The notes beneath the pieces were generated by a model that did no database searches, had not been told where the DNA came from, and saw only the letters and a list, made by a program, of their open reading frames with translations. A DNA stretch of 64,000 nucleotides from Chrysopilus asiliformis (lineage: Eukaryota; Arthropoda; Insecta; Diptera; Rhagionidae), in NCBI GenBank assembly GCA_964034945.1, contig OZ035961.1:46612184-46676183 (forward strand). The letters run 5' to 3'. Positions 19,859 through 29,245 of the stretch are shown here, one piece after another. Position numbers and translations under genes: made by a program. Every line of letters begins with the position of its first letter. The stretch's first letter is position 1.

Positions 19859-22180
19859 TTTTTTTTTTAAGCCTGGCATTGCCGTCAGCTCGGCAGGTAA
19901 CATTTAAAATTTTATTATCTTTGATTGCGTATATGTACTACAAAAATTCTGAGATTATAAGTCTCCTGTATTCGTACGATGTCTTTACAAAACAATAAAG
20001 CTGTTTCCAGTTTGTGCCGTTCAAAATTTCAATAGTTTCTTCCATCGTAAGCATTTTTTTCTTGAAGTAGATAAGTCTCTGCTGGGTGAAAATTGGGCAA
20101 ACACTCAAGAGATGAAAGCAGTCTTCTTTAGCCTTAAGGTTGCATAAAGAGCAGAATTGGTCAAAACTTCCATTATACGGTGTTCCGTTTAGTGCGAGAA
20201 GCTCACATCTAATCTTAAAGATTAGTGAGATTTCTTTGTAGTTTTGTAAGTCGTTGAAGTAGTTGTTTTCGCTAAGGTTGAATTCGAGTTGTGAGTACAA
20301 CATTCTACTTTCCGATTGGCTCGCTTTCCGTATCAGTGCAGTTCTATCAGAGTCCTCCCTTTTTTTTATTATTTCATAAAGCTGATTTTTAAAATTACTT
20401 GGGATATCCAAGTCCATGGCTATAGATGCACCAACAGCATTTCCTAGCGTTTGCCATTTAGCCGCCCACCAGTCCTTGTTCCTTATTTCGTACAGCAACA
20501 ATTTCTTGGCCAGACGCGTGTTATCATAGTTTAGAACTTTGATTATGTAGTCCGCGTGAGTTTTTAGAGTGCCAGTGTATAGTTTAGGTAGACCGGTTTC
20601 TAGGTATATTGCATAGTTTGGCGTGTTGATAGGTAGGTTGAAAACCTTTTTCACGAAATTTCTGAGGAACTTTTCAATTGCGTCAAACTCGTCAATTCCC
20701 CAAACTTGTGCACCATAGCATAGCGTTGACTTAACGACTGCATCAAAGATTTGGTACTTCGTGGACAGAAGGATATGTTCATTGGAAAATATATTTTTCC
20801 ACGTATGATTCAGCAAACTTTGACAGGTAGCAACTTTTTTCTCAAGGTGTATGCTGAAATCCAACGTTGAATTTATGTAGACTCCCAGATATCTTATCTC
20901 CTTCGTGACTTCCAAACGGTTGCCGTTGAAAAACCAATTATAATTTTGCTTAAAACGGGCATTTCGTGTAAAAACCATAACTTTTGACTTATCTGTATTG
21001 ATAGTTAGCCCCCATTTCTTGCAATACGCAGACAGTCGATTAATCATTAATTGGAGATTTTCAGGAGTTTCTGAGAGTAGGACGAGATCATCAGCATATA
21101 GAAGGACATTTACAATGGTATCTGCTATTCGTATTCCACCAGGTAGTTCCGCTACAATGTCGTTAATGAAGAGTGAAAACAACATAGCACTGAGTAGACA
21201 TCCTTGCTTAACACCTATATCAGTTTCAAACCACTCTGAAAGATTAGAACCATCCCACACAGCTGCGTATGTTCCAGAGTACAACTCTTTTAAAGTTCTG
21301 AGAAACTTTGTAGACAAGCCTAATTGTGAGAGCTTGTACAACAGTGCACTTCTATTAACTAAATCAAAGGCTGCTTTGAAGTCGACAAAAAATGCGTATA
21401 CTTTTTTCTTTCTTGCTTGGAATGCTTTGATTGTTGATGACAAAGAGAAAATATGGTCGATTGTTGAGTAGCTTTTTCTAAAACCCGCCTGGAGTTCAGT
21501 AAGAACATTGTTGTCGTTAACCCACTTTTCCAATCTCTCAGCAAGTATTCCACAAAAGATTTTGGCTATCACATTCATGAATGAAATTCCGCGATAGTTT
21601 TCAACTTTGTCCACTATCCCTTTCTTGTGAATGGGGAAAATAACTGCCTTTTTGAATGAGGATGGGACATCAGCATTTAGGAATATTTTGTTGTAGAGTA
21701 GCTTTAGTTGCTCTATTAGTGCTGCAGGTGCGTTTTTAAAAAATTCGTAAGGTATACCATCTTCACCTGGAGCTTTACCATTTTTTGCTTTTAAAAGAAC
21801 TGATTCAATTTCCGAGATCGATATTTCCGAGTCAAGCGTGTTATTTATAATCTGCGGATTGGCATAAGAATATGCAAGGTTGGATTTATTCAACAGTAAA
21901 TTACCAAAATAGACAGCGAGACCATCAGCCGACACGCCAGTACCAATAACGAAATGGGTCCCATTTATCTCTTTTGCCGTTTTCCAGAAATCTTTTGAGC
22001 TTTTGGTACAGCTCAAACTATAAGCTTGACTATTTTCATATTTGATTTTTTTGGTACGACATATACTTTTATATTGAGTGTTAGCTTCAATATACCAATT
22101 TCTCAAGACGTGATCGTTAGAATTTCGGCATGCGTGTAGAAGTGCAAACGATTTATCCCTTCTTTTTCTATTTTTCTATT
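19859..22180 (-). mobile_element. Non-LTR retrotransposon (LINE), 5'-truncated
   Basis: On the minus strand the element ends in a 9-base A tail (plus-strand T run 19860-19868), preceded by a 70-bp 3' UTR with a GCCG..CGGC hairpin (19877-19890). One long RT frame fills the rest. Upstream of codon 1 the frame reads open to a TAG near 22178. The apurinic-like endonuclease domain expected before RT is missing, so the copy is 5'-truncated, as usual for LINEs. Confidence 0.8.
19938..22106 (-). CDS. LINE reverse transcriptase, 722 codons open
   Basis: The frame contains RT blocks in order: GKAPGEDGIPYEFFK, FKKAVIFPIHKKG, NYRGISFMN, LQAGFRKSYSTIDHI, VDFKAAFDLVNR, GVKQGCLLS, and the catalytic LLYADDLVLL (around 21085-21115), with YADD intact, then WGLTIN.KSK and RYLGV. 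A C-terminal CSLCN..HLLSVC knuckle lies about 70 residues before the end. The protein would nick-prime and copy its RNA at the target if an endonuclease were present. Met 22106 is simply the first ATG in a frame already open upstream. The clade (CR1/jockey-like group) cannot be fixed by eye. No stop or frameshift was seen. Confidence 0.85.
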   Translation of the reverse strand: MRNWYIEANTQYKSICRTKKIKYENSQAYSLSCTKSSKDFWKTAKEINGTHFVIGTGVSADGLAVYFGNLLLNKSNLAYSYANPQIINNTLDSEISISEIESVLLKAKNGKAPGEDGIPYEFFKNAPAALIEQLKLLYNKIFLNADVPSSFKKAVIFPIHKKGIVDKVENYRGISFMNVIAKIFCGILAERLEKWVNDNNVLTELQAGFRKSYSTIDHIFSLSSTIKAFQARKKKVYAFFVDFKAAFDLVNRSALLYKLSQLGLSTKFLRTLKELYSGTYAAVWDGSNLSEWFETDIGVKQGCLLSAMLFSLFINDIVAELPGGIRIADTIVNVLLYADDLVLLSETPENLQLMINRLSAYCKKWGLTINTDKSKVMVFTRNARFKQNYNWFFNGNRLEVTKEIRYLGVYINSTLDFSIHLEKKVATCQSLLNHTWKNIFSNEHILLSTKYQIFDAVVKSTLCYGAQVWGIDEFDAIEKFLRNFVKKVFNLPINTPNYAIYLETGLPKLYTGTLKTHADYIIKVLNYDNTRLAKKLLLYEIRNKDWWAAKWQTLGNAVGASIAMDLDIPSNFKNQLYEIIKKREDSDRTALIRKASQSESRMLYSQLEFNLSENNYFNDLQNYKEISLIFKIRCELLALNGTPYNGSFDQFCSLCNLKAKEDCFHLLSVCPIFTQQRLIYFKKKMLTMEETIEILNGTNWKQLYCFVKTSYEYRRLIISEFL

Positions 22181-22257
22181 TGTTACGAAAACAAATGAAA
22201 ATAACACCTCCCTCATTCGAAAACAATTGTCCCGGTTAATTATTTTTAGGCACGAAT

Positions 22258-22371
22258 AATATTAGATAATATATTTTTATGTTACAATATCAGATAATAT
22301 ATTTTTATGTTACAATATCAGATAATATAATTTTATGTTACAATATCAGATAATATAATTTTATGTATTGT
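22258..22371. repeat. 28-bp tandem repeat, four copies
   Basis: The unit GATAATATATTTTTATGTTACAATATCA repeats four times with few changes, between the LINE and the next gag. It probably belongs to the leader or LTR of the Ty3-like element that follows. The stretch 22181-22545 otherwise holds no gene. Confidence 0.75.
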
Positions 22372-22545
22372 AGGAGGTCGATCTGGCAATGCTGGAATAT
22401 TTTGGTGAACACGAAGGCACCTGGCACTCGAGAAGAAGAAAAAGAGGAGATAAAGAGGGCTGTAAAATTATTCAAAGTAATTAATAAAAGTGTTTGAAGA
22501 CCTAAAATCATCAGAATTGGGATCAGAATAGCCCCATGGATCTGG

Positions 22546-23426
22546 AAAACATAGACTTTGAAAAAAGCACAATTATTGGAGCTGTGTGCTAAAAAAGGTT
22601 TATCGACGAATGGGAGAAAAGATGAATTAATTAGCCGACTCGTGGAAGCCAACTAAGATGGCAGCGAAGAAAGATTCGACGATGCCGTGGATGACGCAAC
22701 TGGTTTTGAATTGTTCAGACGTGAATTGCAGGAACTGCGCAGAGAAAATGAGGAATGGTGGCGATTGAGTTTGGCCGGTAGCGCTCCAGTGAGGGGGAAA
22801 CGGTCTTCTGTTTCAATTCAATTTGTTTCCGAGCTGCTGTACGAGTTCTCAGGAACGGAAGATAATTTTCGTAACTGGAAACATCAAGTGGAAATTATTC
22901 GCAGCAGCTATGGACTAAGTGAAAACGATATGAAGCTTTTAATTACTCATAAGCTGACAGGAAAAGCTAAACTGTGGTTCCAGTCGGACCCTCAAAATTT
23001 GTTACTCAGTTCCAAAGATATTTTAGTTGAATTAGCGGGACTTTTTGAACGACGGGTTACTTTATTGGAGAGACGACGAAGATTCGAAGCACGATTGTGG
23101 AAAGAGGATGAATCGTTTACTGACTTCTTTGACGACAAGGTTATTTTAAGTGGACAGTTGGGCCTGTCCGAGGAAGAATTGATCGAGTGAATCATCGAAG
23201 GATTTGCGGATCTAAATCTTCAAAATACAGCCAGAGTTTTGCAGTTAAACTCAAAAACTGAGCTTTTATGTGCATTCAAGGATGCTAGAAAGAAACATCA
23301 AAATGTTAGGAAAGCGGCCTTGGAAGCTAAACCACAGGTGAGGTGTTACAATTGTGGACTTTTGGGGCACGGACTTGGACAATGCAAACAACCCAAACGA
23401 GAGAGAGGAAGTTGCTACAATTGAGG
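22546..23426 (+). pseudogene. gag: Ty3/gypsy-type gag with N-terminal SAP motif
   Basis: The first part (about 22559-22655) decodes a SAP helix-extended-helix motif: LKKAQLLELCAKKGLSTNGR then DELISRLVEA. It is out of frame by one base with the upstream ATG 22535 and is followed by an in-frame TAA. The Gag core is 22687-23190, with FSGTEDNFRNWKHQVE and LTGKAKLWFQS. After a TGA at 23188-23190 it continues to a CCHC knuckle, CYNCGLLGHGLGQC (23346-23388), and a second knuckle cut at its second Cys by TGA (23422). At about 23427 the sequence changes to copia gag. SAP-bearing Gags are known in insect Ty3 elements, where the motif may bind nucleic acid. Pol is absent here. Confidence 0.75.
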
Positions 23427-23689
23427 CGAAACTTCACGTGAAAACTTTAACACGTGGCAATTTACTATATGGACTTATTTAGAACACGATGGACTGATAA
23501 AATGATTGGATGGCACTGATACTGACGTGAAAAATGTGTCAAAAGCCAGAACCTCTCTAATTTTTTTCGATCGATTAGCCCATTTATGTTTATGTGCAAG
23601 AAGCCAAAACCTTCAAAGCTATTTGGGACATGCTAAAATCGATTTTCGATTATTCAGGTTTGTCAAGAAAAGTTGGTTTACTTCGCGCG
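23427..23689 (+). pseudogene. gag: Copia (Ty1) gag, left part
   Basis: The reading FNTWQFTIWTYLEHDGL matches the opening of copia Gag (UBN2-type), and AIWDMLKSIFDYSGLSRKVG (to 23685) matches its conserved core. Stops and frameshifts are present. The Arg codon after KVGLL is split by errantivirus 2, and the frame resumes at 29246. Confidence 0.75.
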
Positions 23690-24000
23690 AGTTACGTCGG
23701 TAACTGAAATTCCCACACGTTTCACTATTTAAATAAGTAAAAGTGTCATATTAAATGATACTCGTATTACCGTCTGAACATTTTGCTTAATCAACGGGAT
23801 GAAGCATTTTCCATCGTTCTCACGAAATCTACTTGCGATGCATCTTTTCTTTTTCTGTTGTTGTGTTTCAGGTGAAGCTAAAAATCTAATTGTAAGTTAG
23901 TCTTAAGATCGACACTGAAGTGTATATATGTAATAGTTATTAAAGTAATATAAAAATTAAAAAGTGTTTTATTTAGAAATATAATACAAATAACTTAATT
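23690..24000 (+). repeat. Errantivirus 2 5' LTR
   Basis: It matches 28931-29241 with scattered substitutions (for example CACACGTTTC versus CACACTTTTC). It starts AGTTA, as do gypsy-group LTRs, and carries an ATTAAAGTAATATAAAAA stretch near its 3' side. Confidence 0.9.
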
Positions 24001-24018
24001 GGCGCAGTCGGTAGGATT
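24000..24018 (+). promoter_or_regulatory. Primer-binding site, tRNA-Ser type
   Basis: TGGCGCAGTCGGTAGGATT directly follows the LTR and is the same motif as in errantivirus 1 at 4593. Confidence 0.85.
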
Positions 24019-24243
24019 GCATTCAAAAGCATTGCAATCCAAGATAAATCGAATCGTGAACTTGTTTTCTAAACAAACAAAAATAAAACTACAGTGATTA
24101 ATTAGAATCAAGTGATCTACTATAGTGATTTATTAAAATAAATCTAGTGGCTAAATAAAGATTTTCTAGCATTTGTCAAAACAGTTATAGAAATCTATTA
24201 GTACAAAATCAATTTCTTAAAATTTTGATAGTAAACGCTAAAA

Positions 24244-24570
24244 GTGAAATTCACGAAAAGAATTGGACGTTTTGAAGATAGTACTGAAATAAGTTCCAGT
24301 GAGATATCCCCAGCGAGCAGTGTTGAAAACAAAAACAAAATGCTAGGAGAAGAAGCACCAGCAACATTTCAAATATCAGCGAATGATATGATGAAGGATG
24401 CCCAAAGGATCCGGGAAGTCAGAGGAGCCGGCAGCTATGCCCTGACTTCTTTTCTCCGAGAAGTGGATACAATTTTACCAGTAATCGAGTCCGTTCCCCA
24501 AGCCAGAGATTACATTTTTAAAAGAATCATCATCAACAAAATTCAAGGACCAGACTCCGGCAGAGTTTAG
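24244..24570 (+). pseudogene. gag: Errantivirus 2 gag fragment
   Basis: The open frame starts without a clear Kozak context. It contains a Ser/Glu-rich leader and REVRGAGSYALTSFLREVDT, a gypsy-group Gag N-terminal pattern, then stops at TAG 24568-24570 with more stops after. The rest of gag, protease and the RT N-terminus are replaced by a MITE-like segment. Confidence 0.65.
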
Positions 24571-24654
24571 CCCAAAGAATAATGAATCAATAATTTTGAG
24601 AACATTCCTAAATAATATTGAGCCTAATCTCGCTTCAGTTGTTTTAAACAAAAA

Positions 24655-25207
24655 TTGAGGGGGGAGGGGAGAGGGGGGGGTGTAGGGGGAAAGTAGGAGG
24701 GGGAGACCCTATCATGCTATATATTTTTAAAATGTACTCTTCAGTACCTTTCATTTGAGGTACCACACACCCCCCTACCACCCCCAGAAAAAAGTTTCAT
24801 ACAAAGCACAAAAAAAAAATATCGTTTTCATTTACTTTACAATAAATAATAATTTCTTATCATGCATTGAAAATTATTTGAAATCGTACACTAGCCACAC
24901 CATACAAAATCGAACAAATGAGTTTTTCGTCAGCTCAGCGAAATAAAACTCATTGGAACTGATATTTATTTACAAGAAATATTTATCTCTCATTAGAACT
25001 GATATTTATTTTCAGGAAATATTTATCTCTCATTAGAACTGATATTTATTTACAGAAAATATTTATCTCTCTTCGTGAGTTTTTCGTCGCATAAGTAAAA
25101 ATCATCTCCTTCAGAGATATTTTTTCACACAATGAAAACGTTATTAATTGTGAGTGAAACTTGAAATGAGAGATAAAGAGAGAAAAAATAACTCTTATTT
25201 TCATCTC
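24655..25207. mobile_element. MITE-like repeat, copy 1
   Basis: This segment recurs at 54431-54688 in the same orientation: a G-rich start, GACCCTATCATGCTATATAT, a CACACACCCCCCTACCAC block, then GAGATATTTTTTC and a TTGTGAGTGAAACTTGAAAT end. Copy 1 also holds three 40-bp tandem units (AACTGATATTTATTTACAAG-type, 24957-25076) that copy 2 lacks. It carries no open frame of note and no clear inverted ends. Confidence 0.7.
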
Positions 25208-26474
25208 TGATTTAATCAAATTAATGACATGCTTAAGCAAGGTATAATTCGAGAAAGTAACTCTTCGTACAATAGTCCGTTATGGATTGTCCCAAAGAAA
25301 CTCGACAACTCCGGCCAAAGAAAATGGCGAATTGTTATTGATTATAGGAAACTTAATGAGGTCACTATTGATGATAAATTCCCCATACCCAATATCGAAA
25401 CAATACTAGATAAATTAGGCAGGGCACAATACTTTACAACCCTTGACTTAGCAAAAGGCTTCCATCAAATTTGAGTGAATCATGAAGATCGTAAAAAGAC
25501 CGCCTTTTCTACGCCTCAAGGACATTACGAGTATATTCGTATGCCCTTCGGTTTGAAAAACGCCCCGGCGACATTTCAACGTCTTATGAATACCGTTCTG
25601 AAGGATCACATAAATAAAATGTGTCGTATATCTCAATGATATTCTAATATTTAGCACAACTTTAGAGGAGCATATTGACAGCATCAAGAAAATTCTAAAC
25701 AAATTACGCAAACATAATTTAAAAATTCAGTTCGACAAATGTAACTTTCTTGCCAAGGAAACCGAGTATTTAGGTCACGTTCTGACACCTGAAGGAGTCA
25801 AAGCTAACCCCAAGAAAGTAGAAGACATTCTAAAACTCAAAATACCCGAAACTCAAAAACAAATTAAATCCTTCTTAGGAACAACTGGATATTATCGAAA
25901 ATTTATTCGGGATTATGCAAGAGTAGCTCATCCCATGACAAGTTATTTGAAGAAAAATGTTAAAGTCAATATTAACGACCCAAATTATATCAATGCCTTC
26001 GAAAAAATCAAGCGAATCATAACCGAAGCCCCTGTATTAAAATATCCTGATTTCAAGAAAAAATTCAAATTAGTAACAGATGCCAGCACTTTTGCAAAAG
26101 GAGCTGTCCTACAGCAGGACAACCATCCCGTATGCTACGCCAGCAGAACCCTTAATGAACACGAACATATGCAAAATAATGAGGAAATAGATGGTTCCGA
26201 AGAACTTTCTGATTTGTCAATGCAAAATAATATAGATAATGAAAGTATTGATTCTATTCATTCACAAGAGGAAACTTTAAATAATCATATCCCCATACTT
26301 GATACAGTTGTAAATCGTTTTAAAACTCAAATAATTCTCACTAATAACAAAACTAAAGAATTTGAAACAAAGTACACAAACAGAAAAATTTATCTAAACT
26401 CTGAAGACTTAAAAAATACTTTGTTGAAGAAATTCGACAGTATTGGTCCAGTTTGGATAGGTAATCTGGGTTAG
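25208..26474 (+). pseudogene. pol: Errantivirus 2 RT and RNase H, broken
   Basis: It opens with [20 protein letters not shown] and [11 protein letters not shown], classic Ty3/gypsy RT blocks, then [12 protein letters not shown] and a TGA at 25472-25474. [16 protein letters not shown] follows. The catalytic block (25629-25640) reads YLND instead of YLDD, next to a frameshift. The thumb (EYLGHVLTPEGV, IKSFLGTTGYYRKFI) and the start of RNase H (VTDASTFAKGAVLQQ, to about 26160) are present. RNase H is then deleted, and from 26166 the frame continues in the connection region (FKTQIILTNN). No integrase follows. In a complete element this enzyme makes cDNA in the particle; this copy cannot. Confidence 0.85.
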
Positions 26475-26624
26475 TATTTTCCAACTTTTAGTGTAAACCC
26501 ATGCCGTCCCGATTTGCTCGAATAAAATTCCATTGGGGTTAAGGGGGGTAATAGTTATCGCTGCATTAGGAGTCTGGGCTCCAATCCCCGTTAAACATGC
26601 CAAGATGATTATGGTCTGCATCAT
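26475..26624 (-). pseudogene. env: Inverted env N-terminus with signal peptide
   Basis: On the minus strand, opposite to the element, Met 26624 opens a hydrophobic leader (MMQTIIILACLTGIGAQTPN) followed by a gypsy-group Env start with ILFEQIGTAWVY and WKILTQI. A CTCCTAG acceptor-like site lies just upstream of the Met, where errantiviral env is normally spliced. The homology ends near 26475, where pol-connection sequence in plus orientation begins. This is an internal inversion. The product of such a gene enters the secretory route. Confidence 0.65.
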
Positions 26625-26879
26625 GGTTACCTAGGAGACAAACAAAATTTTGGGTATTTGATGAATTTTATTCATATCGTGTTGATTATATGGGGAAGTT
26701 AATTTCAAGAGAAAAAAAAATCTTTTACTTGACAAGGTTGTCAATTTTGATTCTTGAGCATATTTGCTTTTAGAGCTCGTGTTGATTATTTGATTATAGG
26801 GCATATTTTCTTTAGAGCGCGTTTACTTATGGTCCGAGGTACGTATGTTGGCTAAATTGCTGTTGACGCAATTTTCTCT

Positions 26880-26916
26880 TATAAAAACATCTGCGTGCTG
26901 TATTGTAGCTCAGTCA
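26880..26916 (+). promoter_or_regulatory. Core promoter: TATA box and initiator
   Basis: TATAAAA at 26880-26886 is followed at the arthropod-typical spacing by TCAGTC at 26910-26915, so the predicted start A is 26912 (TATA at -32 to -26). The ATG of the next ORF is 33 bp downstream in a CAACAATG context. Confidence 0.7.
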
Positions 26917-26944
26917 GTTTTCATAATTTTAGCAGATTTCAACA

Positions 26945-27379
26945 ATGTACTTTTGTCGTTCCGGGTCAACATATCCCTTGCTAGTTTTGGCCAAGGAGGC
27001 CGTGGCGTTTCATCAAGTGGGGTCCATCACCGTGATTTCCACGGTAACTCATCGACGTTCTGCCCAGCGATGGATGGAAGATCTGCTGGAAGTGTTCCCC
27101 TTGTATGATCGTCGGGGTCTTCAGGCAGCTATAAGCGAGGTGCTTCTCGCTCTGCCGTTTCCGGTAGCTGTTTTGGTCGGTACGCGGATCTCGCCCAATT
27201 TTGGAATTGTTCTGCTGGAGGACGACATGCAGATAAAGGATCTGGAGGACTTGGCCGAGGAGTTAAATTTGGACGTCACCGGCTTGGATCGTGATGGACA
27301 TCTCACCGTGTTTTTTGGGCATGAACAAATTTTATTATATTTTATATATTTTTTGAATTTTTTTAATAAAGATTTATAA
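26945..27379 (+). CDS. Unidentified 144-aa protein gene with own promoter
   Basis: I do not recognise this protein. The frame uses G/C-ending codons (many CTG, GAC, GAG) unlike the AT-rich neighbours, which argues for real coding constraint or a recent foreign origin. Residues about 1-60 mix hydrophobic strands (SITVISTVTHRRSAQRWMED). Residues 60-120 are strongly amphipathic and acidic (EVLLALPFPVAVLVGTRI, EDDMQIKDLEDLAEEL), and the last 20 residues are hydrophobic (ILLYFIYFLNFF). The coding part may really end near residue 122, because the base composition turns AT-rich there. There is no signal peptide, Cys pattern or known catalytic motif. It lies between env pieces of errantivirus 2, has a TATA/initiator just upstream and AATAAA at 27365-27370. 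It could be a captured host or viral gene, or an undescribed accessory gene. It is complete and unbroken amid broken genes. Confidence 0.55.
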   Translation: MYFCRSGSTYPLLVLAKEAVAFHQVGSITVISTVTHRRSAQRWMEDLLEVFPLYDRRGLQAAISEVLLALPFPVAVLVGTRISPNFGIVLLEDDMQIKDLEDLAEELNLDVTGLDRDGHLTVFFGHEQILLYFIYFLNFFNKDL

Positions 27380-28640
27380 AAATTACTTTGGTTTTTTATT
27401 TAAAAGATTTTCAGGTATTTGATTCGAATTAAAATGTTATGTAACCTGAACCTTTAAGCGGCACGTAAATAGTTTATCAAAAATTGAAACACTTTTTAAT
27501 TTAATTTTAAGTATTTATTTATGTCTCTCATTACCAATCGATTTACACTTGTATTGTTATTTATAAATTTACAAAATCAATTTAATTTCTCTTTTACAGT
27601 TTTTAATTTTACAAATAATTCGTTTATGTTTTTTAAAATGCACAGAATTAACGGATTTTTATGTTTTAAATCACAAAGAAACTGTTTAGAACCAACTATC
27701 CGCATTAACTTTTTATTATTTTTATTTTTATTTCTATTTGTTAAATCGAACTTCGACTGATACGAATAATTCCCGCTGACTTTTATTTCCACTCACTTAT
27801 TGGTAAACTCCAAAAAATAAAGATTCTTACAAAAACTCTAGAGACTACGTTTTTAACCAATTCCTTTGACTAACTACTAACTGTCAGATCTTTTAACTTC
27901 GACTAACTCGACTAACTTTTACTAACTAACCAACTAATTAACCAACTAAATAACCAACTCACTTCTTCACCGATCTTCACTTGCTTTTATAACATTCCTG
28001 ACCTGGACAATCTTTTGTCGTTCAGGCAATTTCCTAATTTATGTTGAATGGGCGAAATTGCAGCGTAAGTAAAAAATTCAATTCAAAGGTGAATTGTGAA
28101 ATTAATTAATTGCACTGGTCGTGTGCCCTCAGATATATTTGGAGGAGTCAGCATATTGATCGGCTTGGTGAAGTTGTTTATGAAATAAGATCGACATACA
28201 ACAAAACAATTGTTGTGAAATAGGATCGCGTTTGTCGCGTGCCTTTGATAAACGTTTTTTGTACGTTTTGGGTTTATTGGTTTGTATGGCGGAAGTCTTA
28301 TGATGGAAGGTTTATAGCAGGTACAAAGTACAGTGACCGGAGTGCACTTTGTGTACTTTTGGCATATTTGATTGTAAAGTTTTATTGAATAAATGAAATG
28401 GTCTGATCAAAGTACAATGACCAGAGTGCATTGGTTAATTTAATTATCCATGATTTTCATGGGTCAATGTTCTAAGTTGGGACTTTGTATCATTTGGCTT
28501 ATTTGTTCAATTTAATTATCCATGATTTGGATATTTTTTATGGGTCAACGTTCTAAGTTGGAACTTTGGCTTAAGAAGGGTGATGTATTGCATCAGGTTT
28601 GGAAAAGGTTGAACTGCAATTCATCACAGTATTTTTGGAA
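27380..28640. other. AT-rich non-coding insert in errantivirus 2
   Basis: No credible gene was seen. AACTAACT/AACCAACT runs fill 27860-27965. A ~60-bp direct repeat (TTAATTTAATTATCCATGAT ... TCTAAGTTGGGACTTT) occurs at 28434-28485 and 28507-28568. AAGTACAGTGACCGGAGTGC and AAGTACAATGACCAGAGTGC recur at 28325 and 28409. Low-complexity open frames at 27521-27792 are not supported. Confidence 0.5.
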
Positions 28641-28960
28641 ATAACCAAAAAGTATTTAAACAAAGTTTTACTATTCCAAATTATTTAGAAAATATTAAAG
28701 ATCTCAATAACAAATTGATTTTTGATGATATCATCCTGAAACAAATTGAAAATATTAAAGAAATAAAGGAAATTAAATATCAAAAGAAAACTCATTATAT
28801 TTATGGAACCATTTGTGCTTATTATAATAATTATTATAATATCAATTATAATGTCGATCCTGAAACACAGAAAACTGAATATCAAAATTACTAATCGAAC
28901 TCAGGAGAGTCCTCGTCATAAGCAGGGAGAAGTTACGTCGGTAACTGAAATTCCCACACT
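28641..28960 (+). pseudogene. env: Errantivirus 2 env C-terminus and membrane anchor
   Basis: The text decodes a Lys/Ile-rich ectodomain end (IENIKEIKEIKYQ) and, after a one-base shift near 28795, a hydrophobic anchor (PFVLIIIIIIISIIMSIL) with a short basic tail (KHRK) that reads on into the 3' LTR, as in errantivirus 1. Only the last ~90 residues remain. The frame change and the inverted N-terminal piece show the env is dead. Confidence 0.7.
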
Positions 28961-29241
28961 TTTCACTATTTAAATAAGTAAACGTGTCATATTAAATGAT
29001 ACTCGTATTACCGTCTGAGCATTTTGCTTAATCAACGGGATGAAGCATTTTCCATCGTTCTCACGAAATCTGCTTGCGATGCATCTTTTCTTTTTCTGTT
29101 GTTGTGTTTCAGGTGAAGCTAAAAATCTAATTGTAAGTTAGTCTTAAGATCGACACTGAAGTGTATACATCTAATAGTTATTAAAGTAATATAAAAATTA
29201 AAAAGTGTTTTATTTAAAAATATAATACAAATAACTTAATT
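28931..29241 (+). repeat. Errantivirus 2 3' LTR
   Basis: It is the same 311-bp length as the 5' LTR and is followed by CGCG (29242-29245), the second target copy. Confidence 0.9.
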
Positions 29242-29245
29242 CGCG

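Larger units (their letters stand above)
23690..29241 (+). mobile_element. Errantivirus 2, complete ends, rearranged interior
   Basis: The LTRs are 311 bp each (23690-24000 and 28931-29241), start AGTTACGTCGG, end AACTTAATT and differ at only a few positions. The 4-bp target CGCG occurs at 23686-23689 and 29242-29245. Inside are a Gag fragment, an RT/RNase H region with stops, an inverted piece of env, an unidentified gene with a promoter, and the env membrane anchor. Protease and integrase are not found. The exact target copies show that it inserted into an already existing copia gag. Confidence 0.9.

Noticed and set aside
20998..21471. Plus-strand 157-codon frame inside the LINE
   Set aside because: Antisense shadow of the RT frame.
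19938..22106. LINE RT considered as a host gene because it is long and open
   Set aside because: RT motifs, A tail and 3' hairpin define a retrotransposon; no introns or host domain.
27521..27792. Phe/Leu-rich plus frame and its minus counterpart
   Set aside because: Low-complexity AT-rich DNA open on both strands.
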